This document shows positions 17,931 to 26,842 of a stretch of 64,000 bases of DNA, one piece after another (positions within the stretch are counted from its first letter, which is position 1; every line of letters starts with the position of its first letter). Under the pieces are notes generated by a model, which did not search any database, was not told the DNA's origin, and saw only the letters and a program-made list of their open reading frames with translations. The DNA is taken from contig NC_013729.1 in NCBI RefSeq assembly GCF_000024345.1, positions 4,650,001 to 4,714,000 on the forward strand, in the 5' to 3' direction. This stretch comes from Kribbella flavida DSM 17836. GTDB taxonomy: Bacteria; Actinomycetota; Actinomycetes; Propionibacteriales; Kribbellaceae. A program made the position numbers and the translations under genes.

Positions 17931-18174
17931 GCGGTGGCGGCCCTGGGCGGCTGGTCCGGACTGTCCCGTTCGTCGTGCCCAAGCTCCACACCACGCCGAG
18001 GGAGATCAGTTCTTTCACCGATAGCAAGGGTGTTGACTCGGCGGTCCTGCGACTGGAGCCGACATCAACAGCTCCTGATCCGGTAGCAACGAACTACTGA
18101 GTTCCACCGGTCCGTCAGGTGCGCTGAGCCGTGCAGGCGACGTCGCAAATCGGCAAGTATGCGCTCTCTCGTGC

Positions 18175-19314
18175 TCAGGCGTGCGGTCCCACGGTGATCT
18201 CGCCGATGGTCAGGACGGGCTGCGCGTCCACGATCTCGCCGAGCCTTTGCACCACGTCGTCCAACGCCCGCAACTGCCCAGCGCCGAGCTCGTCGATCGG
18301 CTCGACCGTGACCTGCAGCTTGCGTCCGGCTTTGCGCTGGTGCCAGACGCCGGCGACCAGGCCGTCGACAAGCAGGACCGGGTAGTTGCCGGCCTGTCCC
18401 CCGGCCAGCGCTCGCGTCGACGCCTTGCCGGGAAAGACCCGGTCCCTCGGATGACTGCCGACGGCGTACGCGTCGAAGTACGGCAGCAGCCGTACACCCC
18501 GGGCCGGTTCCGCCGGCCACTCGGTGTCGCCCTCGACCAGCCAGGCGGGCTCGCCGTCGAGCTCCACCTGCTGCAGATCACTGCGCTGGAACACCTTGGT
18601 GACAAAGGCCGGCGAGGTGCCGAGCCACTTCGCGAACTGCTGCGGTGTCGCGGGTCCGTAGGCGTACAGGTACCGCCGGAGAAGCTCGGAGAGCGCTTCC
18701 TCGCCGTTCTGCGGTGTGAAGGGCGGCGCGAAGCGGTGGGGGTTGGTGTACGTCGTCTTGCGCCCGCGGTTCGGGCCGTAGCAGAGCACCCCCGCGGTGG
18801 CAGCGGCGGGAATCGCCTGCCGCCAGCGCGGCCAGTACCCCTGGAAAGCGGGCATCACCAGGTCACCCGCCCAGGCGCCGGTCCGGGCCACGACCTCATC
18901 GGTCAGCTCGTCGACGGTGAGATCGTGCTCGGAGAGCGCTCCCCCGATCGCCGCGACCACCTCGGCCGTCTGCTCCGACGTCATCCGCATCTCGGCGGTC
19001 GGTTGCGAACCCGAACTCGGCAGCGCCCCCAACGCTCCTGTCCACAGCGGCAGGTCCTCGGTCGGCAGCAGATGCACCGTGCCTCGCGGACCGAACGTCT
19101 TCACCAGGGTCCGGTCCTGCCACAGCGCCTGCTGCACGTCCAGCCGGGTCGCGCTCTCCAGCCGCAGCGCCACCGACACCTCACCGGCCGACAGCACCTG
19201 GGCATGAGCCCCGCACATCGCTCGCACAACCTCTGCCGGGCTTCCCCCCGACGGCACTCGGAGGTGATGCCGCTGCATCCGCCGCGCGACCACGGACTGC
19301 CAACTCAGCTTCAT
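18175..19314 (-). CDS. Winged-helix DNA-binding protein, HTH_42 (YcaQ/AlkZ-like) family
   Basis: A 379-residue protein of the PF06224 family, with an N-terminal helical block (VVRAMCGAHAQVLSAGEVSVALRLE), LVKTFGPRGTVHLLP, a middle winged helix, and a C-terminal LLPYFDAYAVGSHPRDRVFP segment typical of the family. Some members (AlkZ, AlkX) are DNA glycosylases acting on bulky adducts or crosslinks through a QxQ/QxD motif. Here the equivalent position reads AHAQ, so enzyme activity is uncertain. The longer open frame was trimmed to the ATG at 19314 (MKLSWQSV), which matches the family start. Confidence 0.8.
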   Translation of the reverse strand: MKLSWQSVVARRMQRHHLRVPSGGSPAEVVRAMCGAHAQVLSAGEVSVALRLESATRLDVQQALWQDRTLVKTFGPRGTVHLLPTEDLPLWTGALGALPSSGSQPTAEMRMTSEQTAEVVAAIGGALSEHDLTVDELTDEVVARTGAWAGDLVMPAFQGYWPRWRQAIPAAATAGVLCYGPNRGRKTTYTNPHRFAPPFTPQNGEEALSELLRRYLYAYGPATPQQFAKWLGTSPAFVTKVFQRSDLQQVELDGEPAWLVEGDTEWPAEPARGVRLLPYFDAYAVGSHPRDRVFPGKASTRALAGGQAGNYPVLLVDGLVAGVWHQRKAGRKLQVTVEPIDELGAGQLRALDDVVQRLGEIVDAQPVLTIGEITVGPHA

Positions 19315-19357
19315 ACAGAGCACGGTAGGCGGAGTAGAGGACAGCGACTGGCCGCAC

Positions 19358-20338
19358 TCAGCGATGAACCGCGAGCTCGAACTCCTTGACGTACGGCTGA
19401 ACGCCCATCCGGCTCTGCGGCTCCGTGCCGTCGTTCCAGACCCGCAACTGCTGCACACCGCGGGTGTCCGGGCGGTAGGTCAGCCGGTACCGGCCATCCG
19501 CGCCGGCAGCGACCGTGGCGGTCACCTTCACCCACTGAGTTCCGACCCGACGTTCCACCCACACCGGAACGGCTCCCGGGGCCACCTTGCCGGTGACAAC
19601 GACGCGCTGCCCGACAGCCGGCGTCCGGTCACTCACGCTGACACTTACGAGTCCGTGCACCTGGGCATCGTTGAAGCCGGAACTTCCCAGCCACCGCTCG
19701 TCTCCGGCGAACACCACACTGCCCGCGAAGCTGTTGTAGATCCGTACGTCAAGGCGGTACGCGCCGGAGGCGTCCGTGACCGTCGGCACGTTCGGATGGC
19801 CGTCGACGCCGTTGCCGGTCGTGATGGACAGGTCGCGTCCCGGCATCCGCCGCCAGCCGTCGGCCGCGGTCCAGCCCTCGAGGTATCCCGACACCGTCAC
19901 CAGGTCGCCGTAGCCGACGTACGACGCCGGCGCGGTCGAGGTGATCCGGGTCTGGTCGAGCACCCGGAGCAGGTACGGCGCGACCGGCTGGAAGGTTCGG
20001 GTCTGCGACGTGCCGGACGCCACGTCGTGCACGGTGAACGAGGACAGGTACCAGTCACCCGACTGAGTGCCGAGTGGTACCTCGAACATCGCATCGCCGA
20101 AGAAGATCTGCTCGCCGCTGCGCACTGCGGTGAGGATTCCCGTGGACGGGCACCCCGCTTTCGGCGTCACTCGCCCGGTCAGCACCGACGCCTCAGGCGC
20201 CTGCTGGTACGCGTACACGTCGCCAACGGAAGGAAGTGAACACATCGGGTCGTCGGCGGCCGCCGACCCGGCCGGTACGAGCACCGCGGCCAGCGGGAGC
20301 GCGACGGCAAGGAGCCGTCGCAGAAAAGAACACTTCAT
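19358..20338 (-). CDS. Secreted protein with Ig-like beta domains, function unknown
   Basis: A 326-residue protein with a clear signal peptide (RRLLAVALPLAAVLVPAGSAAA, about residues 7-28). The mature protein starts with a small two-cysteine region (MCSLPSV, AGCPSTG). Two or three beta-sandwich-like modules follow, with repeated tracts such as GDLVTVSGYL, GQRVVVTGKV and DGRYRLTYRPDTRG, which resemble bacterial Ig/CarboxypepD-regulatory or surface-adhesion modules. The ATG at 20338 has AGGAGG well placed upstream. It lies between coaBC and the winged-helix gene. No enzymatic motif is visible. Confidence 0.75.
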   Translation of the reverse strand: MKCSFLRRLLAVALPLAAVLVPAGSAAADDPMCSLPSVGDVYAYQQAPEASVLTGRVTPKAGCPSTGILTAVRSGEQIFFGDAMFEVPLGTQSGDWYLSSFTVHDVASGTSQTRTFQPVAPYLLRVLDQTRITSTAPASYVGYGDLVTVSGYLEGWTAADGWRRMPGRDLSITTGNGVDGHPNVPTVTDASGAYRLDVRIYNSFAGSVVFAGDERWLGSSGFNDAQVHGLVSVSVSDRTPAVGQRVVVTGKVAPGAVPVWVERRVGTQWVKVTATVAAGADGRYRLTYRPDTRGVQQLRVWNDGTEPQSRMGVQPYVKEFELAVHR

Positions 20339-20422
20339 GGTGGACCTCCTGGTCTCACCACAATTGATGCGAAGCCACGCTGCGATGTTGCGCCGCTGCC
20401 TGGCGGGCTGGTGCCAATGCGC

Positions 20423-20499
20423 GGGCACCGGCCAGTACGCGGGGGCCGGTGCGCGGGGATCGGCCAGTGCAGTGCCCGGGCACCGGCCAGTACGCGGGG
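20423..20499. repeat. 22-bp perfect direct repeat, 55-bp period, beside coaBC
   Basis: GGGCACCGGCCAGTACGCGGGG is present at 20423-20444 and again at 20478-20499; a partial copy (CGGCCAGTGC) lies between. It occupies most of the 197-bp gap between the coaBC stop and the start of the secreted Ig-like gene, that is, at the edge of the accessory segment. Confidence 0.85.
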
Positions 20500-20535
20500 A
20501 CCGGGCGCGGCGCGGCGAGCGGGCGCGGCGACCGA

Positions 20536-21930
20536 TCAGTGCCAGCGGGAGGCGACCAGGTTCCAGATGACGCCGGCGAGCGCGTCCTTGCTGCCGGAGG
20601 GAACCGGCAGAGCGTTGCCGTCGCGATCGAGAACGACCGCCTCGTTCAGGTCGCTGCCGAAGACCTTGCCGCCGGAGACGTCGTTCACGACCAGCAGGTC
20701 GCAGCCCTTGCGGGCCAGCTTGGCCCGGCCGAGGTCGAGCACGGAGTGCGACGCGTCGCCGGTTTCCGCGGCGAAGCCGACGATCACCTGGCCGGCGCGC
20801 TGCCGGTCGTGCGCGACGGTGGCCAGGATGTCCGGGTTCTGCACCAGCTGCACCGCCGGGACGGCGCCGTCCTCGGTCTTCTTGATCTTGTGCTCGGCGA
20901 CGTCGGCCGGCCGGAAGTCCGCCGGTGCGGCCGCCATCACGATCGCGTCCGCGTCGGCCGCGCGGCCGGTGATCTCGTCGTACAGGTCGCGGGTCGAGGT
21001 GACCGGGACGACCTGGACGCCGGCCGGGTCGGGCAGCTCGGAGTTCGCCGCGACCAGGGTCACCTTGGCGCCGCGCGCGGCCGCGATCCGGGCCAGCGCG
21101 TAGCCCTGCTTGCCGGACGAGGAGTTGCCCAGGTACCGGACCGGGTCGAGGTGTTCGCGGGTGCCGCCGGCGCTGACCAGGACGTGCTTGCCGGTCAGGT
21201 CGGCGACCGACTCGCCGGCCGCGCGGGCGGTGGAGTCGGCGAGCATCAGCTGGCTGATCGCGAAGATCTCGGCCGGCTCGGGCAGCCGGCCGCGGCCGGT
21301 GTCAGCGCCGGTCAGCCGGCCCACGGCGGGGTCGAGCACGGTGATGCCGCGCGAGCGCAGGATCGCGACGTTCGCCTGAGTGGCCGGGTGCTCCCACATC
21401 TCCGTGTGCATCGCGGCCGCGAACAGGATCGGGCAGCGCGCGGTCAGCAGCGTGTTGGTGAGCAGGTCGTCGGCCAGGCCGTGCGCCGCCTTGGCGATCA
21501 GGTTCGCGGTGGCGGGCGCGACGACGACGAGGTCGGCGCCCTTGCCGATCCGGACGTGCGGGACCTCGTGCACGTAACCGAACGGATCGGCCGTCACCGG
21601 CTGCCCGGACAGCGCGGCCCAGGTGGCCGCGCCGACGAATTCCAGGGCGGCCGCCGTCGGCACCACCCGGACCTGGTGCCCGGACTCGGTCAGCCGGCGC
21701 AGCAGGTCACAGACCTTGTACGCCGCGATGCCGCCGCCGACGCCGAGCACGACCGACGGCTTCTTCGGCGGGTGGACCGGCCGGGTCAGCGGGTCGTCCC
21801 GCTCGCCGTCCGCCGAGGCGGCGCCGGTCGCGACCGGCTCGGCGGAGACGCCAGAAGCCCCGGTGACTGCCTGCGCCCGGTCGGGCGTGTCGTCACCAGG
21901 GCCGTGGGGGGTCCCCCCGGTCGCGTTCAT
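20536..21930 (-). CDS. coaBC: Bifunctional phosphopantothenoylcysteine decarboxylase / phosphopantothenate-cysteine ligase
   Basis: A 464-residue CoA-pathway enzyme. The flavoprotein CoaC domain (about 55-230) has GVGGGIAAYK, catalytic His125 in VPHVRIG, the APATANLIAKAA loop and the AMHTEMW substrate clamp. The CoaB synthetase domain follows with SAGGTREHLDPVRYLGN, SSGKQG and KIKKTEDG. Compared with most homologues there is an extra N-terminal extension of about 50 low-complexity residues before PPKKPSVVLG; an internal start is possible but no better candidate is visible. It lies 10 bp downstream of rpoZ in the mihF-gmk-rpoZ-coaBC operon. Confidence 0.95.
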   Translation of the reverse strand: MNATGGTPHGPGDDTPDRAQAVTGASGVSAEPVATGAASADGERDDPLTRPVHPPKKPSVVLGVGGGIAAYKVCDLLRRLTESGHQVRVVPTAAALEFVGAATWAALSGQPVTADPFGYVHEVPHVRIGKGADLVVVAPATANLIAKAAHGLADDLLTNTLLTARCPILFAAAMHTEMWEHPATQANVAILRSRGITVLDPAVGRLTGADTGRGRLPEPAEIFAISQLMLADSTARAAGESVADLTGKHVLVSAGGTREHLDPVRYLGNSSSGKQGYALARIAAARGAKVTLVAANSELPDPAGVQVVPVTSTRDLYDEITGRAADADAIVMAAAPADFRPADVAEHKIKKTEDGAVPAVQLVQNPDILATVAHDRQRAGQVIVGFAAETGDASHSVLDLGRAKLARKGCDLLVVNDVSGGKVFGSDLNEAVVLDRDGNALPVPSGSKDALAGVIWNLVASRWH

Positions 21931-21940
21931 CGACGCGGAA

Positions 21941-22255
21941 CTACTCGGCGGCGGACTTCTCAGCAGCGGCGGCAGCGGCCTCCGCCTCGGCTTCGGGGTC
22001 GATGTCCGTGCAGGTCAGCACGCCGTCGTTGATCTCGCGCATCGCGATCGACAGCGGCTTCTCCTGCACGTGGGTCTCGACCAGCGGGCCGACGTACTCG
22101 AGCAGGCCCTCGCCGAGCTGGGAGTAGTAGGCGTTGATCTGCCGGGCGCGCTTGGCCGAGTACAGGACGAGCTTGTACTTGGAGTCGGTGTGGGTGAGCA
22201 GGTCGTCGATCGGCGGGGAGGTGATGCCGATGGCGACAGGCTGGTTGCCAGACAA
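21941..22255 (-). CDS. rpoZ: RNA polymerase omega subunit
   Basis: A 104-residue omega subunit. The core [20 protein letters not shown] is typical of actinobacterial RpoZ, followed by [11 protein letters not shown] and [11 protein letters not shown] and an Ala/Glu-rich tail. The frame is open far upstream over gmk, but homology begins at [19 protein letters not shown]; the only fitting start is a TTG at 22255, preceded by GGAAAG. A TTG start is unusual here. It lies 2 bp after the gmk stop and before coaBC. Role: assembly and stability of RNA polymerase. Confidence 0.93.
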   Translation of the reverse strand: MSGNQPVAIGITSPPIDDLLTHTDSKYKLVLYSAKRARQINAYYSQLGEGLLEYVGPLVETHVQEKPLSIAMREINDGVLTCTDIDPEAEAEAAAAAAEKSAAE

Positions 22256-22257
22256 GT

Positions 22258-22992
22258 TCAGCTCTTTCCAGAGATGGAGGGTGATCGAATCAACTTTACC
22301 AACTGATCGGCCGCCTCCCGAACCGAGGCGTTCACGATCGTCACGTCGAACTCCTTCTCGGCGGCCAGCTCGAGCACCGCGGTCTCCAGCCGGCGCTCCC
22401 GCTCGTCGGCCGTCTCGGTACCGCGGCCGACCAGCCGGCGGACCAGTTCGTCCCAGCTCGGCGGGGCCAGGAAGACGAAGTGCGCCTCCGGCATCGTCGC
22501 CCGGACCTGGCGGGCGCCCTGCAGGTCGATCTCCAGCAGCGCCGGGCGGCCGGCGGCCAGCTTGTCCAGCACCGGCTGCTTCGGGGTGCCGTAGCGGGCC
22601 GCCTTGTGCACGACGGCCCACTCCAGCAGCTCGCCGTCGGCGATCATCCGGTCGAACTCGTCGTCGGACACGAACAGGTAGTGCACGCCGTGCACCTCGC
22701 CCGGCCGCGCCTTGCGCGTCGTCGCCGACACCGAGATCCACACGTCGGGGAACCGCTCGCGGATCTCCGCGGCCACGGTGCCCTTGCCGACGGCGGTCGG
22801 GCCGGCCAGCACGGTCAGCCGCGCCGGCGGCCGGCCGGAGCCGTCGTCGCCGCCCGGCGTGTGGGCATCGTCACGCGTGGCCCGGTCGGCCGGCCGGTGG
22901 GCGTCGTGGCCGGCTGGTGTGTCGGGTGTCCTGTGCTTGGTCATCTCCACACCAGTGTCCAACGAGTCAGCGAGGATTTCGGTCCGGCTCAC
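22258..22992 (-). CDS. gmk: Guanylate kinase
   Basis: A 244-residue GMP kinase (GMP + ATP to GDP + ADP). The P-loop is GPTAVGKGT, followed by [23 protein letters not shown] for GMP binding and [11 protein letters not shown]. It has an N-terminal extension of about 55 residues before the P-loop strand. The GTG at 22992 overlaps the mihF stop (GTGA) and was chosen for that reason; an ATG at 22944 would remove 16 residues and is equally possible. It is the second gene of mihF-gmk-rpoZ-coaBC. Confidence 0.95.
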   Translation of the reverse strand: MSRTEILADSLDTGVEMTKHRTPDTPAGHDAHRPADRATRDDAHTPGGDDGSGRPPARLTVLAGPTAVGKGTVAAEIRERFPDVWISVSATTRKARPGEVHGVHYLFVSDDEFDRMIADGELLEWAVVHKAARYGTPKQPVLDKLAAGRPALLEIDLQGARQVRATMPEAHFVFLAPPSWDELVRRLVGRGTETADERERRLETAVLELAAEKEFDVTIVNASVREAADQLVKLIRSPSISGKS

Positions 22993-23303
22993 TCGGCGAA
23001 TTCGCGCATCAGCGCGGCGATCTGGTTCGAGCCCAGTCCGCGCACCCGGCGGGTCTCCGAGATGCCGGCCCGCTGCATGATCTGCTGGGCGCGGACCTTA
23101 CCGACGCCGGGGATGCACTGCAGCAGCGCGCTGACCCGCATCTTGCCGATCACCTCGTTGGTCTGCCCCTCTTGCAGAACCTCGGTGGGAGACGCTCCGG
23201 AGTGCCGGATCCGGTTCTTGATCTCCGCACGCTCTCGCCGTGCGGCCGCGGCCTTGTCCAGGGCAGCCGCTCGCTGCTCCGGGGTCAAAGAAGGAAGTGG
23301 CAC
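22989..23303 (-). CDS. mihF: Actinobacterial integration host factor (mIHF)
   Basis: A 104-residue nucleoid-associated protein unrelated to proteobacterial IHF. It has an N-terminal helix ([20 protein letters not shown]) and the helix-two-turn-helix region with [13 protein letters not shown] and the C-terminal [15 protein letters not shown] seen in mycobacterial and Streptomyces mIHF/sIHF. It bends and compacts DNA. The open frame is longer, but the GTG at 23303 gives the known N-terminus ([10 protein letters not shown]) and AGGTG sits seven bases upstream. It heads the operon leading into gmk. Confidence 0.93.
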   Translation of the reverse strand: MPLPSLTPEQRAAALDKAAAARRERAEIKNRIRHSGASPTEVLQEGQTNEVIGKMRVSALLQCIPGVGKVRAQQIMQRAGISETRRVRGLGSNQIAALMREFAE

Positions 23304-23362
23304 CGTTTCACCTGTCCCGTTGTATGGCTTCGCAGGTGAACCTAACACGCCGGACGGCAGCC

Positions 23363-23734
23363 TCAGTTCAGTGCCGGGACGTCGACTTTGCACGCGTCCT
23401 TGGCGTGCGTCACGATCTGCCGGTACGCCGCCGTGACCGCGCCGGTCTCCTTGCTGAGCCGAGCCAGCTCGACACGGTCGGTACCGGCCTTCTGCGCCTT
23501 CTCGGCGAACGCGACCACCGTCGACCAGTCGTCCTTCACCTCGGCCGGCGCGCTGCCCTGCAGCTTCTTCGCGTCCTCGAGGATCTTGGTGTAGTCGGCC
23601 GGGTTCTGCGGGTTCACGTCGGCCGCGGAGGCGGCGTAGCCGGCCAGGTCCACGCAGTACGCCTGCTCCTCGGTGCACGCGGTCAGTCCGGCGGCCGCGG
23701 CGAGCAGGGTCGCCGTCAGTACTGCGGTGCGCAT
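23363..23734 (-). CDS. Small lipoprotein, first of three tandem paralogues
   Basis: A 123-residue protein with lipobox LTAC (Cys about 20). The mature part shows YCVDLAGYA, then APAEVKDDWSTVVAFAEKA, then a final IVTHAKDACKVDV. This pattern (YC near the N-terminus, K/DDW in the middle, H...C at the end) recurs in the next two genes upstream, so the three form a local family. The two conserved cysteines probably make a disulfide in a small helical exported domain. An ATG 12 bp further upstream (23746) is an alternative start. Function unknown. It is last of the three before mihF. Confidence 0.75.
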   Translation of the reverse strand: MRTAVLTATLLAAAAGLTACTEEQAYCVDLAGYAASAADVNPQNPADYTKILEDAKKLQGSAPAEVKDDWSTVVAFAEKAQKAGTDRVELARLSKETGAVTAAYRQIVTHAKDACKVDVPALN

Positions 23735-23894
23735 CGTCGATTCCATCCTCGGGGGTCGGGAAGGGTCGGTCTCCGGGGTGTCGCCGACGACGCTACCGGC
23801 CGTGACCAAACCATCGAAAAACAATACTTTTCACTCTCCGGCGCCATGGCGGCAGGCGGACGGCGACCCGGTACGGGCCGCCGTCCGGGCCGGG

Positions 23895-24266
23895 TCAGGA
23901 GTTCTCGATGCTGACCTTGCAGGTGTCCTTGGCGTGCTTGGCGATCGCCTCGGACGCCTTGCCGATCTTCTCGCCGTCGTTCTTGGCCAGCTCCGCCAGC
24001 TTGGTCTGGTCGCCGCCGGCGTCCTTGGCCTTCTCGGAGTAGTCCAGCACGACCTTCCAGTCGTCCTTCAGGTCGTCCGGCGCCGACTTGGACAGCTTCT
24101 TCGCCTCGCCGCGCATCTTGTCCACCGCGCCGGAGTCCTTGATGTCGAGGCCCTTGACCGCCTCGGCATAGCTCTTCAGCTCGGCGCAGTAGTCGCCGCC
24201 CGAGCACGCCGTCAACACCCCGACGCTCATCGTCACCACTGCCGCGAGGGCCGCAACCTTGCGCAT
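23895..24266 (-). CDS. Small lipoprotein, second of three tandem paralogues
   Basis: A 123-residue protein, exactly the length of its downstream paralogue. Lipobox LTAC with lipidated Cys about residue 20, then DYCAELKSYAEAV, APDDLKDDWKVVLDYSEKAKDAGGD and a terminal IAKHAKDTCKVSI. Heptad-like helices dominate. The long open frame was trimmed to the ATG at 24266 because the signal peptide begins there (MRKVAALAAVV). The gap to the next paralogue contains a possible promoter but no gene. Function unknown; an exported helical domain of a family common in actinobacteria is likely. Confidence 0.75.
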   Translation of the reverse strand: MRKVAALAAVVTMSVGVLTACSGGDYCAELKSYAEAVKGLDIKDSGAVDKMRGEAKKLSKSAPDDLKDDWKVVLDYSEKAKDAGGDQTKLAELAKNDGEKIGKASEAIAKHAKDTCKVSIENS

Positions 24267-24405
24267 TCCCGTCCCATCTGTTGCCGCGGGCAACCCCTCG
24301 TCGCCCGTCACGGCAACCTTGGCCGCCAACCGGGTCAGCGCCGGGCCTGCGCGGCCGTGAAGAACGTCGCATCCCGGTGCCGGAACCGGGTGGTGACCTG
24401 GCGCG

Positions 24406-24804
24406 TCAGGCGGTCGTGATCCCGCAGCTCCGGGTGCCGTGCTCAGCGATCCGCTGGCCGGCCTCGGACGCCTGCCGGCCGGTCGCCGCGCCGATCTGCT
24501 GCAGCTTCGCCTGGTCGCCGTCGGCTGCCCGAACGTCCTCCAGGTAACCGTGCAGCAGCGTCCAGTCGGCCTTGAGGCTGTCCGGCGACGACTTGGCGAG
24601 GCCGCTGGCGTCCTGGATCAGCTTGTCGAGCGCCGCAGTGTCCGAAGGGTCGTTGAAGCCGCCCAGCGCCGTCGTGTACGTCCGCAGGCCGGTGCAGTAG
24701 TCCGCGGCCTGGTCATTGCCGGAAGGCGCGGTCAGCGCCGTCACCCCGATCACGGCGGCGACGACAAGCGCCGCAGCAGCGGCGTACTGCCTTCGGGCCG
24801 GCAT
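24406..24804 (-). CDS. Small exported protein, third tandem paralogue, coupled to pyrF
   Basis: A 132-residue paralogue of the two preceding small lipoproteins: ADYCTGLRTYTTAL, SSPDSLKADWTLLHGYLEDVRAADGD and IAEHGTRSCGITT keep the YC...K.DW...H...C pattern. Unlike its sisters it has no lipobox cysteine; the N-terminus (RQYAAAAALVVAAVIGVTALTAPS) looks like an uncleaved anchor or ordinary signal peptide. Its ATG overlaps the pyrF stop (TGATG), so it is translated as the last gene of the pyrimidine operon. Function unknown. Confidence 0.75.
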   Translation of the reverse strand: MPARRQYAAAAALVVAAVIGVTALTAPSGNDQAADYCTGLRTYTTALGGFNDPSDTAALDKLIQDASGLAKSSPDSLKADWTLLHGYLEDVRAADGDQAKLQQIGAATGRQASEAGQRIAEHGTRSCGITTA

Positions 24805-25661
24805 CAGTAGCCCAGCACGGCGCGGTAGGCGTCGTTGGCGCGCGCAGCGGCGTCCTGCAGACCCCGGGCGTCCGGACCGGCGCCGAGGATCTCCCGCGAG
24901 CTCGCCGGTACGACGTTGCGCACGGCCGGCCCGAAGACTTCGAGCAGGCTCTCCGCGGTCGCGCCCTGCGCGCCGAGTCCGGGCGCGAGCAGCGGGCCAC
25001 GGATGTCCAGGTTCTCGTCGGTCTTCGCGATCGTCGCGCCGACGACCGCACCGAACGAGCCGAGATCCTCGGTGTCCGCGTTCAGCGCGCGCAGGCCGTC
25101 GAGCACGGCGCCGGCCACGGTCGGCCCGTCCGTCGTCCGGGCGGACTGGAACTGCGGGCCCTCCGGGTTCGAGGTCAGGGCGAGCACGAACAGGCCGGCC
25201 CCGGCCGCGCGGGCCTCGTCGATCGTGGGCTGCAGCGACCCGAAGCCGAGGTACGGGCTGACGGTCAGCGCGTCGCACGCCAGCGGCGCCTTCTCCGCCA
25301 GGTACGCCGCGGCGTAGCCCGCCATCGTCGTACCGATGTCGCCGCGCTTGGCGTCGATGATCACCAGCGCCCCGGCCTCGCGCAGCCGGATCGTGGCCTG
25401 CTCCAGGACGGCGATGCCGGCCGAGCCGAACCGCTCGAAGAACGCCGACTGCGGCTTGAACACCGCGACCCGGTCGGCCAGCGCGTCCACCACGCCGTTC
25501 GTGAAGGCGGCCAGGCCTTCGGTGGTGTCTGGCAGGCCCCAGGATTCCAGCAGGTGGGCGTGCGGGTCGATGCCGACGCAGAGCGGGCCGCGGTCGACCA
25601 TGGCGGCGCGCAGGCGGGTGCCGAACGGCTGGTTGCTCATCGCAAGATCACGCTCTCTCAT
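24804..25661 (-). CDS. pyrF: Orotidine 5'-phosphate decarboxylase
   Basis: A 285-residue OMP decarboxylase of the long (type 2, mycobacterial-like) subfamily, making UMP from OMP. Substrate-binding GIDPHAHLL near residue 30 and the catalytic DAKRGDIG with Lys105 are present, as is the [12 protein letters not shown] strand. The ATG at 25661 overlaps the pyrD stop (ATGA); an internal ATG at 25640 would drop seven residues. It is the last pathway gene of the pyr operon, followed by a coupled exported protein. Confidence 0.96.
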   Translation of the reverse strand: MRERDLAMSNQPFGTRLRAAMVDRGPLCVGIDPHAHLLESWGLPDTTEGLAAFTNGVVDALADRVAVFKPQSAFFERFGSAGIAVLEQATIRLREAGALVIIDAKRGDIGTTMAGYAAAYLAEKAPLACDALTVSPYLGFGSLQPTIDEARAAGAGLFVLALTSNPEGPQFQSARTTDGPTVAGAVLDGLRALNADTEDLGSFGAVVGATIAKTDENLDIRGPLLAPGLGAQGATAESLLEVFGPAVRNVVPASSREILGAGPDARGLQDAAARANDAYRAVLGY

Positions 25662-26842
25662 GACGGAGTACTCGGCGTGGCGGGACGGTGGTTCGCGGCC
25701 AGCAGCCGGTTGGTCGCCCGGACCAGCCCGGGGCCGCGGTAGATCAGGCCGGTGTAGAGCTGCACGAGGCTGGCGCCGGCGTCGATCAACCGGGCCGCGT
25801 CGCTGGGGTCCAGAATGCCGCCGACGCCGATGATCGGCAGCGCTCCCCCGGTCTCGGCGTGGATGTGGGCGACGGTCTTGGCCGAGATCTCGGTCAGCGG
25901 CCGGCCGGACAACCCGCCGGCCTCGGCGGCCAGGGCCTGGTCCGCGGGCGCCAGTGCCTCGCGGCCGATGGTCGTGTTGGTGGCGATGATGCCGGCGACG
26001 CCGGCATCGGTGCAGACCCCGAGCAGCTCGTCGATCGCCGCCTCGGTCAGGTCCGGCGCGATCTTCACCAGGATCGGCTTGACCGCACCCGAACCGGAAC
26101 CCGACTCCGCGCCGGAACCCGACTCCGCGCCCGACCTCGACTCCGCCCCGGAACCCGAGGTCGCGCCGAAGCCGGAGCCGGAGCCCGATCCGGCGAGGGC
26201 GGCCGCCTCGGTGTGCAGGGCGGCGAGCAGTTCGCGGAGGTGGCCGGCGTCTTGCAGAGAGCGCAATCCCGGCGTGTTCGGCGAGCTGACGTTGACCGCG
26301 AAGTAGTCGCCGAAGCGGTACAGCCGGCGCAGCGACGTCACGTAGTCCTCGACCGCGTCCTCGATCGGCGTCACCTTCGACTTGCCGATCGAGATTCCCA
26401 GCGGGTACCCCAGCGGCCCGTACGCCGCGAGCCGGTCGGCCAGCGCGGCGGAGCCGAGGTTGTTGAAGCCCATCCGGTTGATCACGGCCTCGCTCTCGAC
26501 CAACCGGAACAGCCGGGGTTTCTCGTTGCCCGGCTGCGGGTGCGCCGTCACCGTGCCGACCTCGACGAAGCCGAACCCGAGCGCGCGCCAGGCGGGCAGC
26601 GCGATCCCGTTCTTGTCCATGCCCGCCGCCAGCCCGACCGGACTGGGGAACCGCACCCCGAACACGGTCCGGGCCAGGCCGGCCGGCAGCGCGCCGTACG
26701 AGCGCGAGAGAGCGCTCACCGCGCCCGGAACGCGGGTCAGCCGGCGCAACCCGTGCAGGGTCTGCTCGTGCGCCACCTCGGCGTCACCCCGGCCCAGCCG
26801 GTACAGGACCGGCCGGACCAGGGTGCGGTACGCCGAACTCAC
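25658..26842 (-). CDS. pyrD: Dihydroorotate dehydrogenase, class 2 (quinone), with a Ser/Gly-rich insert
   Basis: A 394-residue membrane-associated FMN enzyme oxidising dihydroorotate to orotate with quinone. The N-terminal membrane-associating helices ([28 protein letters not shown]) mark class 2. FMN-site [31 protein letters not shown] and the catalytic Ser in [11 protein letters not shown] are intact. Between LHTEAAALA and [12 protein letters not shown] there is an extra hydrophilic stretch of about 35 residues rich in Gly, Ser, Ala and Glu, encoded by an 18-bp tandem repeat. The GTG at 26842 overlaps the carB stop (GTGA). Confidence 0.95.
   Translation of the reverse strand: MSSAYRTLVRPVLYRLGRGDAEVAHEQTLHGLRRLTRVPGAVSALSRSYGALPAGLARTVFGVRFPSPVGLAAGMDKNGIALPAWRALGFGFVEVGTVTAHPQPGNEKPRLFRLVESEAVINRMGFNNLGSAALADRLAAYGPLGYPLGISIGKSKVTPIEDAVEDYVTSLRRLYRFGDYFAVNVSSPNTPGLRSLQDAGHLRELLAALHTEAAALAGSGSGSGFGATSGSGAESRSGAESGSGAESGSGSGAVKPILVKIAPDLTEAAIDELLGVCTDAGVAGIIATNTTIGREALAPADQALAAEAGGLSGRPLTEISAKTVAHIHAETGGALPIIGVGGILDPSDAARLIDAGASLVQLYTGLIYRGPGLVRATNRLLAANHRPATPSTPS
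26096..26167. repeat. Four 18-bp in-frame repeats inside pyrD
   Basis: GGAACCCGACTCCGCGCC is perfect at 26096-26113 and 26114-26131, then diverged at 26132-26149 and 26150-26167. On the coding strand each unit adds six residues of the GAESGS type, so copy changes preserve the frame. It encodes the surface insert of dihydroorotate dehydrogenase. Confidence 0.92.
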
